Below, one piece after another: positions 1 to 5,834 of a DNA stretch of 5,834 nucleotides. Numbering within the stretch: the stretch's first letter is position 1; every line of letters begins with the position of its first letter. A program made the position numbers and the translations under genes. This stretch comes from JAAFIP01 sp031390175 (lineage in GTDB: Bacteria > Pseudomonadota > Gammaproteobacteria > Burkholderiales > Burkholderiaceae_C): positions 1 to 5,834 of the forward strand of contig JANMTF010000111.1 of the NCBI GenBank assembly GCA_031390175.1, written 5' to 3'. The notes beneath the pieces were generated by a model, which was given only the letters and a program-made list of their open reading frames with translations, ran no database searches and was not told the origin of the DNA.

Positions 1-864
1 CGGACGGAACCAGCCAGCGCCCAGCCGCTGTGGCAACAGGCAGACCAGCACCTGGCATCCGCTGCCCCTGCACCGCCCAGCGCTTTGGTGGCCGACCCCG
101 ATGGTGCAAATGGGCCCTGGGTGCTGGCGGTGGACGACAACGCCACCAACCGCTTGCTGATAGCGCGGCAACTGTCCGCACTGGGCATGCAGGTGCAAAC
201 GGCCTCGCATGGGCAAGAGGCGCTGTACATGTGGCGTGCCAGTAAATTTGTCTTGGTCATTACCGACTGCAATATGCCCGAGATGGACGGCTATGCGCTG
301 ACCCGCGCCATCCGCGATGCAGAGGCAAAGCAAGGTCGCGCACGCACCCCCGTGCTGGGCTGGACGGCCAATGCGCTGCCCAATACCTTGAGCGATTGCC
401 AAGCGGCGGGCATGGACGACGTGCTGACCAAGCCGTCTGAGTTGCGGCAACTGCGCGCCATGCTTGCCAAGTGCCTGCCAGATATGGCCGCCGCGCCCGC
501 TGGTGTCGCCTCTGTGGCCGGCGATGCTGCGGTGCTCGATATGCAACTGGTGCAAGAAGTGTGTGGCAACAGCCCCGAGCTGCTGCGCGAGTTTATGCAA
601 ACCGTCAGCGAGTCGTTTCTGGCGCAAATCCCCGAGCTGAATCGGGCGTTCGAGAGTGGGGACAGGCAAGCTATTGGGCAGGCAGGCCACAAAATGAAAG
701 GTTCGGCCAGCGTCGTTGGAGCGCAGTCGTTGCTGGCAGTGTGCACGCGCATTGAGGCAGCAGCCAGTAGCGGCGATGCGGCTGAACTACCCGCATTGCA
801 CCAGCTGTTTAACCAAGAAGCTCAGCGCGCGGTGGACGCGCTAGCGGCTTTGGATGCTGCATAA
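1..864 (+). CDS. C-terminal part of a BvgS/EvgS-like hybrid sensor histidine kinase (receiver + HPt), 5' end outside window
   Basis: The frame is open from base 1, so this is a 287-residue tail of a longer protein; a TTG at 85 is in frame but lies in an Ala/Pro-rich linker and is not taken as a start. Residues about 40-158 form a receiver: acidic pair in LAVDDN (residues 45-46), phospho-acceptor Asp89 in TDCNMPEMDG (codon 265-267), Thr122 in GWTAN and Lys144 in LTKP (codon 430-432). Residues about 178-286 form an HPt domain with the phosphorylatable His230 in GHKMKGSAS (codon 688-690). The order receiver then HPt, and the stretch GYALTRAIRDAEA followed by CQAAGMDD, resemble BvgS/EvgS, the unorthodox kinases that relay His-Asp-His to a separate response regulator. 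The sensor, HisKA and ATPase domains should lie just upstream and cannot be seen. The next gene begins 32 bases downstream on the same strand, which suggests co-transcription. The domain call is firm; the BvgS-like subfamily is likely. Confidence 0.9.
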   Translation, partial: RTEPASAQPLWQQADQHLASAAPAPPSALVADPDGANGPWVLAVDDNATNRLLIARQLSALGMQVQTASHGQEALYMWRASKFVLVITDCNMPEMDGYALTRAIRDAEAKQGRARTPVLGWTANALPNTLSDCQAAGMDDVLTKPSELRQLRAMLAKCLPDMAAAPAGVASVAGDAAVLDMQLVQEVCGNSPELLREFMQTVSESFLAQIPELNRAFESGDRQAIGQAGHKMKGSASVVGAQSLLAVCTRIEAAASSGDAAELPALHQLFNQEAQRAVDALAALDAA

Positions 865-886
865 TTACCCATGAACACTTTACGTC

Positions 887-891
887 AGGTG
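887..891 (+). promoter_or_regulatory. Ribosome binding site of the receiver-cyclase gene
   Basis: AGGTG lies five bases before the ATG at 897. It supports that start over an out-of-frame ATG at 871, which opens only an 11-codon frame that overlaps the gene's beginning. Confidence 0.5.
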
Positions 892-896
892 CTGCC

Positions 897-2033
897 ATGC
901 CGATGATCGTCGTCATCGAAGACGACAGCGCGATGCGCCTGCTGATCAAGCAAATGCTGCGCAACCAAGGGCACGACGTGATGCTGGCAGAAGACGGCTT
1001 GCAGGGCCTGGAACTGATTCGCCAATACAAACCCATGCTGATCATCAGCGATGTGCAAATGCCGCTGATGGACGGCTTTGCCGTGCTGGCAGCCGTGCGC
1101 AAGGATGCCAGCTTGGCTACCACGCCGTTTATTTTGCTCACCGCTTTGCAAGAGCGCCACCATGTGCGCCAAGGCATGGTGGCTGGGGCCGATGACTATC
1201 TAAGCAAGCCTTTTTCTACGCAAGAGCTGCGCTTGGCCGTAGACGCGCAGATCAACAAGCTGATCCGCAACGATGTGCAACGTGTGGCCGGCATGAAAAC
1301 CGCCGTGAACATGGAAATGCAACGCCAGCGGCATGAAATCAGCAAGCTGTATGAAATGCGCCTGGCCAGAGCCTTGAGCGAGCAATGGCCTGTGAGTGGT
1401 GGCAAGCAAGACGGCGGTAAGTTCCACCATGCCACCGTGCTGTATGCCGACATACAGCACTATGACCGCTGGAATGCAGACCTCTCCAGCCATGAGCTGA
1501 GCGAGGTGATTAACTTTCTCTACAGCAGCGTAGGCGACACCGTGCATCTGTTTGGTGCCCGCCATATGCAGTTTGTGGGTGAAGGCATGCTGTGCGTTTT
1601 TGTGGATGAGGCCGACACTGTGTCGGTCAACCATGCCTTGCGCGCCGTGCGTGCCGCGCTGGGCTTGGGGAGCGCCACGCGCAATGTAGATGGGTTTGTG
1701 CGCAAGCGTTTTCCAGACAGACACTTACCTCCGTTTGCCGTGACGGTGGCGCTAGACAGTGGCCCCGTAGCCTTCACCCATCTCAGTGGCCTGTTTGGCG
1801 GCGCGGTGCACAACACCCCACTGGGCGGTACCGTCACAGCGGCGTTGCGGCTGTTTCAATGCACACCCGGACTGAACTGGGCAGTAGCATGCAGCGCCAG
1901 TACTGCGGGTTTGGTGGCGGCTACAGTCAAGCTGGGCCAACGGGCCGTCGTAGAAGTGCCGGGCCACGCTATGGCGTTTGAGGCGGTGGAAGTTTTGGGC
2001 TTGGTTGAACAACCGCAACCTCATCAATACTAA
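897..2033 (+). CDS. Response regulator with receiver and divergent class III adenylate/guanylate cyclase domain
   Basis: 378 residues. Residues 2-120 are a complete receiver: Glu8/Asp9/Asp10, phospho-acceptor Asp52 in SDVQMPLMDG, Thr82, and Lys104 in LSKPF. Residues about 120-165 are a charged, probably helical linker. Residues about 175-370 match the class III cyclase fold: VLYADIQHYDRW carries the first metal Asp185, HALRAVRAAL is the usual helix, DSGPV the central strand, and GGTVTAALRL the segment that normally holds the transition-state Asn/Arg pair. Family knowledge: such proteins make cAMP or cGMP when a kinase phosphorylates the receiver. Odd points: the usual GDG is GEG (Glu229), the base-contacting Lys is Gln225, and the transition-state Asn is Thr314, while Arg318 is kept; activity is therefore uncertain. 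There is no DNA-binding domain. The ATG at 897 has AGGTG at 887-891 as ribosome site; an ATG at 903 is a possible alternative. The gene lies between two hybrid kinases, its probable phosphate donors. Confidence 0.88.
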   Translation: MPMIVVIEDDSAMRLLIKQMLRNQGHDVMLAEDGLQGLELIRQYKPMLIISDVQMPLMDGFAVLAAVRKDASLATTPFILLTALQERHHVRQGMVAGADDYLSKPFSTQELRLAVDAQINKLIRNDVQRVAGMKTAVNMEMQRQRHEISKLYEMRLARALSEQWPVSGGKQDGGKFHHATVLYADIQHYDRWNADLSSHELSEVINFLYSSVGDTVHLFGARHMQFVGEGMLCVFVDEADTVSVNHALRAVRAALGLGSATRNVDGFVRKRFPDRHLPPFAVTVALDSGPVAFTHLSGLFGGAVHNTPLGGTVTAALRLFQCTPGLNWAVACSASTAGLVAATVKLGQRAVVEVPGHAMAFEAVEVLGLVEQPQPHQY

Positions 2034-2034
2034 A

Positions 2035-2067
2035 GACTACATGCAGTGTACGGGTTCGCACGTAGTC
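2035..2067 (+). repeat. Imperfect inverted repeat / hairpin just after the cyclase stop codon
   Basis: GACTAC at 2035-2040 pairs with GTAGTC at 2062-2067. After one mismatch, TGC at 2042-2044 pairs with GCA at 2058-2060, leaving a 13-base loop. It begins two bases after the stop codon at 2031-2033, the usual place for a transcript end. No T run follows, so it is not a standard rho-independent terminator. It could be a 3'-end stabilising hairpin, a protein-binding site, or chance. Confidence 0.35.
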
Positions 2068-2072
2068 GAATG

Positions 2073-2102
2073 TTGAGCGCACGGCTTGATAGACGGGATA
2101 AT
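2073..2102 (+). promoter_or_regulatory. Candidate sigma70-like promoter for the membrane hybrid kinase
   Basis: TTGAGC at 2073-2078 keeps the TTGA of the -35 consensus, and GATAAT at 2097-2102 matches five of six -10 positions, with an 18-base spacer. Transcription would begin near 2109, about 44 bases before the ATG at 2153. A second TTGATA at 2086-2091 is only five bases from the -10 box and cannot pair with it. This is pattern matching only; the gene could also be read through from upstream. Confidence 0.35.
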
Positions 2103-2150
2103 CTGCTTGAGAGTTCAGGCATCTGTCTGGCCCAGAAAAACTCAACACGC

Positions 2151-2162
2151 TGATGTTCATCA
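2151..2162 (+). repeat. Short palindrome across the proposed ATG start
   Basis: TGATG and CATCA flank a TT centre, and the ATG at 2153-2155 lies inside the left arm. It is followed by an unusually T-rich run at 2173-2185 for this GC-rich sequence. It could be a small hairpin that affects start access, an operator, or chance. It is one of the reasons to doubt the 2153 start. Confidence 0.25.
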
Positions 2163-4141
2163 AAGCTGCCCGATTTTTATTTTTAGGCCTCACCGGGCCA
2201 GGTATCAGCGTTTCGTCAAGCGGCGTGGAGCAAGATGCATTGCCGACCAAGTCGGCAGAGGCTAAACACACTTTTGTATTGCGCGATGCGCAGGCCAGTC
2301 AGCAGGCCAAGTCCCAGCGCGCCTACCGGCTCAATGTGCTGCATATCCCGCTGCTGCGTGTGTTGGGATTTGCCGCTGTGTGTGTGGTGGCCATGGTGTT
2401 TGACCTGCTGTACCTGCCGATTTTTCCCGCCGCCAGTTTTGCCATTGTGGTAGCCGTCAATCTGGGCTACGCCCTGCTGGCCATGCTGGCCATGCGCCTC
2501 TTGTATGAGCGGCTAAAAACATTCGACTTGACCTTGCTGTTTTTGCATCTGGATGTGCTGGTGATGATGGCCACGGTGCACCACGTGCAGGGCTCGCAAT
2601 TGTTGTTTGCGTTTATTTTGCTGGTGCGGGTGGGCGACCAGATGGGCTACGGGCTTAGGCGGGCTTTTTACTTCACTAACATGGTCACTGCGGTGTACCT
2701 TGCCTATATGTACTGGCTGTCTATGCAGACTGTGGCAGTGGACTGGACGAAGCACCTGATTTTGGTGGCGACACTCTATTGCATTGGCACTTACATTGCC
2801 GTGTCGGCCATGGCGATTGAAGGCCTGCGCAAGCGCATGGGCGCTGCGGTGCGCCATTCCCGCGAACTGGTGGCGCAGCTGGAAAGCAACGCCAAGGTGT
2901 TGCAGGCGCAGACCGAAGAGCTCAAACTGGCGCGTGACCAGGCCGAGAGCGCCAGCCTGACCAAGTCGGCATTTTTGGCCACCATGAGCCATGAAATCCG
3001 CACGCCGATGAACGGGGTGATTGGCATGGCCAGCTTGCTGCAGAACACCACGCTGGATGCGCAGCAGCATGAATACGCCAACATCATCCGCGACAGTGGC
3101 GAAAGTTTGCTGGTGATCATCAACGACATCTTGGACTACTCAAAGATAGAGGCTGGCATGATGAAGCTGGAATGGCGGCCATTTGACCTGGCCGCCCAGG
3201 TCAAAAGCAGCGTCGATCTGCTGGCCCCCAAGGCCGGGGAGAAGAACCTGGAGCTGGAGTATTTGCTGGACATTGATGTCCCCACCATGGTCTATGGCGA
3301 CATGTCCCGGCTGCGCCAGGTGTTGGTCAACCTGATCTCCAATGCGGTCAAATTTACCGATCAAGGCTATGTCATGGTGTCGGTACGCAACGTCACTCGC
3401 CGCGAGCCCTGCGATGGGCTGCTGCACCCCGCTGCAACAGGTGTAGATGCCTTGTGCCTGGAGTTTTGCGTCAACGATAGTGGCATTGGTATCGCTGCAG
3501 ACAAGCAGGCCAGCCTGTTCCAGTCGTTCTCCCAAGTCGACTCCAGCATGACGCGCAAGTATGGTGGCACAGGCTTGGGTTTGGTGATCTCCAAAAGGTT
3601 GGTGCAGGCCATGGGCGGGCGCATGTGGGTAGACAGCGCATTGGGTGAAGGTTCGCGCTTTCGTTTTACCCTGCCAACCCAGGCCGTGCCTGCGCTAGCC
3701 CATCAGCCGCAGAGTGTGGCCAACGATGCTGCGCCTACGTCGAAATTTGATGGACAGCTTGCGCAGCAACGGCCCCTGCGCATCTTGCTGGCCGAGGACA
3801 ACGAGGTCAACCAAAAGGTGGCGCTGATGATGTTCAGGGCCTATGGCTACCAGGCCGATGTAGCTGTCAATGGCCTGGAGGCCGTAGCGGCGCTACACCG
3901 CCAGACCTATGACCTCGTTTTTATGGATGTGCAGATGCCGCAGATGGACGGCTTGGAAGCCACCCGCACCATTGTGCGCACCTGGCCCGTGGGCCAGCGC
4001 CCCCGCATCGTGGGCGTGAGCGCCAACGCCCTGCGCGAGGACGTCGATGCCGCAATGCAGGCCGGCATGGACGCTTACATGACGAAGCCCTTAAGTGCTT
4101 CAAAGCTCTTGGCTGAACTGGAAAAATCGGGCAGAGCCTAG
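2153..4141 (+). CDS. Membrane-bound hybrid sensor histidine kinase (about 6 TM - HisKA - HATPase - receiver)
   Basis: 662 residues. About six hydrophobic segments lie at roughly 65-88, 92-116, 125-141, 148-160, 172-190 and 200-221, with short loops and no sizeable periplasmic domain, so the signal is probably sensed within or near the membrane. A charged, probable coiled-coil helix spans 222-270. HisKA follows with phospho-acceptor His280 in SHEIRTPMNG (codon 2990-2992). The ATPase domain shows an N box with Asn393/Asn397, G1 DSGIGI at 442-447, an F-box-like LFQSFSQVDSS, and G2 GGTGLGL at 471-477. The C-terminal receiver (about 542-655) has Glu548/Asp549, phospho-acceptor Asp592 in MDVQMPQMDG, Ser623 and Lys645. 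All key residues are present, so it should be active. It has no HPt, so the receiver needs an outside HPt or acts as an internal brake. The start is uncertain: ATG 2153 has no clear ribosome site, whereas TTG 2240 has GGAG nine bases upstream and would give 633 residues without losing any membrane segment. Confidence 0.9.
   Translation: MFIKAARFLFLGLTGPGISVSSSGVEQDALPTKSAEAKHTFVLRDAQASQQAKSQRAYRLNVLHIPLLRVLGFAAVCVVAMVFDLLYLPIFPAASFAIVVAVNLGYALLAMLAMRLLYERLKTFDLTLLFLHLDVLVMMATVHHVQGSQLLFAFILLVRVGDQMGYGLRRAFYFTNMVTAVYLAYMYWLSMQTVAVDWTKHLILVATLYCIGTYIAVSAMAIEGLRKRMGAAVRHSRELVAQLESNAKVLQAQTEELKLARDQAESASLTKSAFLATMSHEIRTPMNGVIGMASLLQNTTLDAQQHEYANIIRDSGESLLVIINDILDYSKIEAGMMKLEWRPFDLAAQVKSSVDLLAPKAGEKNLELEYLLDIDVPTMVYGDMSRLRQVLVNLISNAVKFTDQGYVMVSVRNVTRREPCDGLLHPAATGVDALCLEFCVNDSGIGIAADKQASLFQSFSQVDSSMTRKYGGTGLGLVISKRLVQAMGGRMWVDSALGEGSRFRFTLPTQAVPALAHQPQSVANDAAPTSKFDGQLAQQRPLRILLAEDNEVNQKVALMMFRAYGYQADVAVNGLEAVAALHRQTYDLVFMDVQMPQMDGLEATRTIVRTWPVGQRPRIVGVSANALREDVDAAMQAGMDAYMTKPLSASKLLAELEKSGRA
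2227..2230 (+). promoter_or_regulatory. Possible ribosome binding site for an alternative TTG start of the hybrid kinase
   Basis: GGAG lies nine bases before the in-frame TTG at 2240-2242 (residue 30 of the longer form). No comparable purine-rich site precedes the ATG at 2153. The roughly 30 residues in question contain no recognisable domain. Confidence 0.35.
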
Positions 4142-4147
4142 TAGGCT
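4135..4147. repeat. Palindrome between the convergent stop codons
   Basis: AGCCTA at 4135-4140 and TAGGCT at 4142-4147 form a perfect inverted repeat around one G. It covers the kinase stop codon TAG (4139-4141) and the whole 6-base gap before the ABC transporter stop (4148-4150 on the minus strand). As RNA it would form a 4-bp AGCC/GGCT stem with a 5-base loop on either strand. On the minus strand a run of five T follows only after about eight more bases, so a bidirectional terminator is possible but weak. Confidence 0.3.
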
Positions 4148-5834
4148 TCAAGCATCTACTAACGCTGGCGTAGCGGCGTTTTCATCCTCACTCAAATCCT
4201 CCGCCAAAAACCCACCCGATTGGCGCTGCCACAGCTTGGCATACTGACCACCCAGCGCCAGCAGTTCATGGTGCGTGCCAAATTCGACTATGCGGCCTGC
4301 GTCCATCACCACCAGGCGGTCCATGCGGGCGATGGTGCTGAGGCGGTGGGCAATCGCAATCACCGTTTTGCCTTGCATGAGGGTGACCAGTTGCTCCTGG
4401 ATAGCGGCTTCGATCTCGCTGTCTAGCGCGGAGGTGGCTTCGTCCAGTATCAAGATGGGTGCGTTCTTTAGCACCACACGGGCCAAGGCTACGCGCTGGC
4501 GCTGGCCACCGGAGAGCTTTACGCCGCGCTCGCCTGCATGCGCATCGTACGCGGTGCGGCCTGTCCAGTCGCGCAGCTCGGTGATGAACTCGTGGGCGTG
4601 TGCTTGCTTTGCCGCCAGCTCTACCTCGGCATCCGTCGCGCCGGGGTGGCCGTAGCGGATGTTGGCCGCTATCGAGCGGTGCAAGAGGGAGGTGTCTTGC
4701 GTCACCATGCCAATGGCTGCGCGCAGGCTTTCTTGTGTGACGTCTTTAAGGTCTTGCCCGTCGATGGTGATGCGGCCGGCCTCTGCGTCATAAAAGCGCA
4801 GCAGCAGGTTGACCAGGGTGGATTTACCTGCACCGGATCGGCCCACCAACCCCACGCGCTCGCCGGGTTTGATATGCAGGTTCAAGTTCTGTAGCACGCT
4901 ACGCCCACCGGTGGCGGCCTGGCCGTAGCTGAAGTTCACGTTGTCAAACTTGATATCGCCGTGCGGCACTTGCAGCTCAGTCGCATTCGCAGAGTCCACC
5001 AACGTGTGCGGCACGGCAATGGTTTGTATGCCTTCTTGCACCACGCCCACGTTTTCAAAAATGCCCGACACCTCCCAGCTCACCCAGCCCGCCATATTGG
5101 CGATCTGCCACACCAGGGGCAGGCTGGTGGCCACCACGGCGGGGCTGATGTGCTGGCCACTCCACAGCCACACGCTGATGCCCGCTGTGCCCACCAGCAG
5201 CAACGCGTTGAGCATGGTGAGCGTGGCCATAAAGCGCGTGGTCATGCGCATGTGCGCGGCGATCTTGTCTCTGTGCCCGTCAATCGCCTCGCGCACATAC
5301 GCGTCTTCGTCTTGCGCGCGCGAGAAGAGCTTGACGGTCATGATATTGGTATAGCTGTCCACCACGCGGCCCATCACCAGCGAACGCGCCTCGCTGCTCA
5401 CGCGTGACAGGTCGCGCATGCGCGGCACAAAATAGCGCAAGAAAAACCCGTAGCCCACCAGCCAGCACAGCATGGGCACGGCCAAGCGCCAGTCAAACAC
5501 CAGCATCAAGGAGAGCGCGCTGATGCCATACACCACGATGTACCACACCGCGCGAATAGTGGCCACCACACTCTCGCGCAGCGAATTGGCCGTGTTCATC
5601 ACCCGGTTGGCAATGCGCCCGGCAAAGTCATTTTGAAAGAACGGCCCACTCTGGCGCACCACATGCCAGTGGCTCTGCCAGCGGATCAGCGTGGTCGCCC
5701 CCGGAATCACCGCGTTATTGCGCACCAGGCTGTCCATCAGCACCATCGCAGGCCGCCCTAGCAGCAGCGCCAGCGCCATGGCCAAAAGGAGTGGCGTTTG
5801 CTCTTGCAAAGCCAGCGCCGGGTTGGCAGAGGTC
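4148..5834 (-). CDS. ABC exporter half-transporter (permease-ATPase fusion), N-terminus outside window
   Basis: The frame stays open to the window edge (a TTG at 5809 is not a convincing start), giving 561 visible residues. The usual length of about 600-620 implies that the first membrane helix and cytoplasmic lead are missing. Hydrophobic segments at roughly 12-33, 93-112, 116-135, 203-226 and 230-255 are consistent with TM2-TM6 of the MsbA/Atm1-type exporter fold. The ATPase domain begins near 293: Walker A GRSGAGKST (331-339, Lys337, codon 4823-4825), Q-loop Gln379 in VTQD, signature LSGGQRQR from 440, Walker B ILILD (460-464) with catalytic Glu465, D-loop SALD, and switch His496 in AIAHRLST. 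All are canonical, so it should be an active exporter of the inner membrane, working as a homodimer or with a partner half. The substrate (lipid, drug, peptide or other) cannot be read from the sequence. The C-terminal tail is acidic. It is convergent with the kinase gene, which gives no functional link. Confidence 0.92.
   Translation of the reverse strand, partial: TSANPALALQEQTPLLLAMALALLLGRPAMVLMDSLVRNNAVIPGATTLIRWQSHWHVVRQSGPFFQNDFAGRIANRVMNTANSLRESVVATIRAVWYIVVYGISALSLMLVFDWRLAVPMLCWLVGYGFFLRYFVPRMRDLSRVSSEARSLVMGRVVDSYTNIMTVKLFSRAQDEDAYVREAIDGHRDKIAAHMRMTTRFMATLTMLNALLLVGTAGISVWLWSGQHISPAVVATSLPLVWQIANMAGWVSWEVSGIFENVGVVQEGIQTIAVPHTLVDSANATELQVPHGDIKFDNVNFSYGQAATGGRSVLQNLNLHIKPGERVGLVGRSGAGKSTLVNLLLRFYDAEAGRITIDGQDLKDVTQESLRAAIGMVTQDTSLLHRSIAANIRYGHPGATDAEVELAAKQAHAHEFITELRDWTGRTAYDAHAGERGVKLSGGQRQRVALARVVLKNAPILILDEATSALDSEIEAAIQEQLVTLMQGKTVIAIAHRLSTIARMDRLVVMDAGRIVEFGTHHELLALGGQYAKLWQRQSGGFLAEDLSEDENAATPALVDA

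Larger units (their letters stand above)
2034..2152. other. Intergenic gap between the receiver-cyclase gene and the membrane hybrid kinase
   Basis: This 119-base stretch has no convincing gene. It holds an imperfect inverted repeat directly after the upstream stop codon and a candidate promoter, each listed separately. TGTTGAG at 2071-2077 and its complement CTCAACA at 2141-2147 also face each other across 63 bases. If the downstream gene really starts at the TTG at 2240 (see that entry), the non-coding stretch would be about 206 bases and would include a T-rich patch at 2173-2185. Confidence 0.6.

Noticed and set aside
30..245. 71-codon plus-strand open frame overlapping the receiver of the first gene
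   Set aside because: It is a different frame of the clearly conserved receiver domain; its Arg/Gly/Ala-rich product has no domain character.
871..906. Short ATG frame of 11 codons between the first two genes
   Set aside because: It overlaps the start of the receiver-cyclase gene, has no ribosome site of its own, and is too short to support.
2168..2198. GCCCG/CGGGC inverted repeat flanking a T-rich run, considered as a terminator
   Set aside because: The T run lies in the loop rather than after the stem and the arms are only 5 bp, so it does not fit a rho-independent terminator.
1969..2271. Minus-strand 100-codon frame covering the intergenic gap
   Set aside because: It overlaps coding sequence at both ends, shows no recognisable domain and no clear ribosome site; best explained as a chance frame.
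2513..3070. Minus-strand 185-codon frame inside the membrane kinase
   Set aside because: It lies wholly opposite conserved membrane and HisKA coding sequence; its His/Gln-rich composition is typical of an antisense shadow.
4961..5407. Plus-strand 148-codon frame opposite the ABC transporter
   Set aside because: It is antisense to the conserved permease region and His/Ala/Arg-rich, with no domain.
1..5834. CRISPR array, tRNA, insertion sequence or prophage content
   Set aside because: No regularly spaced repeats, cloverleaf-like sequence, transposase motif or phage structural gene was seen on either strand.

Overview
The window holds three plus-strand signalling genes followed by one convergent minus-strand transporter gene. 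Moderately high GC, dense packing and the protein sequences suggest a Gram-negative proteobacterium, most likely a betaproteobacterium of the Comamonadaceae/Burkholderiales type. The BvgS-like receiver/HPt tail fits this best. The taxonomic call is inference from sequence character, not from a database search.

Layout: (1) positions 1-864 hold the C-terminal end (receiver plus HPt) of an unorthodox BvgS/EvgS-like sensor kinase whose sensor and kinase core lie upstream of the window. (2) Positions 897-2033 hold a response regulator with an N-terminal receiver and a C-terminal class III nucleotidyl cyclase homology domain that departs from the consensus at several catalytic positions. (3) Positions 2034-2152 are a non-coding gap with a candidate sigma70-like promoter and a small inverted repeat. 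(4) Positions 2153-4141 hold a membrane hybrid histidine kinase with about six transmembrane segments, HisKA, HATPase and a C-terminal receiver, but no HPt. (5) Positions 4148-5834 (minus strand) hold an ABC exporter half-transporter with fused permease and ATPase, cut off at its N-terminus by the window edge.

Working model (inference): the three plus-strand genes form one signalling locus. Two hybrid kinases flank a single regulator with a cyclase-type output. The only HPt domain visible is on the first kinase, so it could pass phosphate to the REC-cyclase protein and also serve the receiver of the third gene, which has no HPt of its own. The regulator has no DNA-binding domain, so its output would be a cyclic nucleotide or, if the cyclase domain is inactive, binding to a partner. 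The ABC exporter is convergent, only 6 bases separate the two stop codons, and nothing in the sequence ties it to the signalling genes.

No tRNA, rRNA, CRISPR array, insertion sequence, prophage gene or attachment site was seen.
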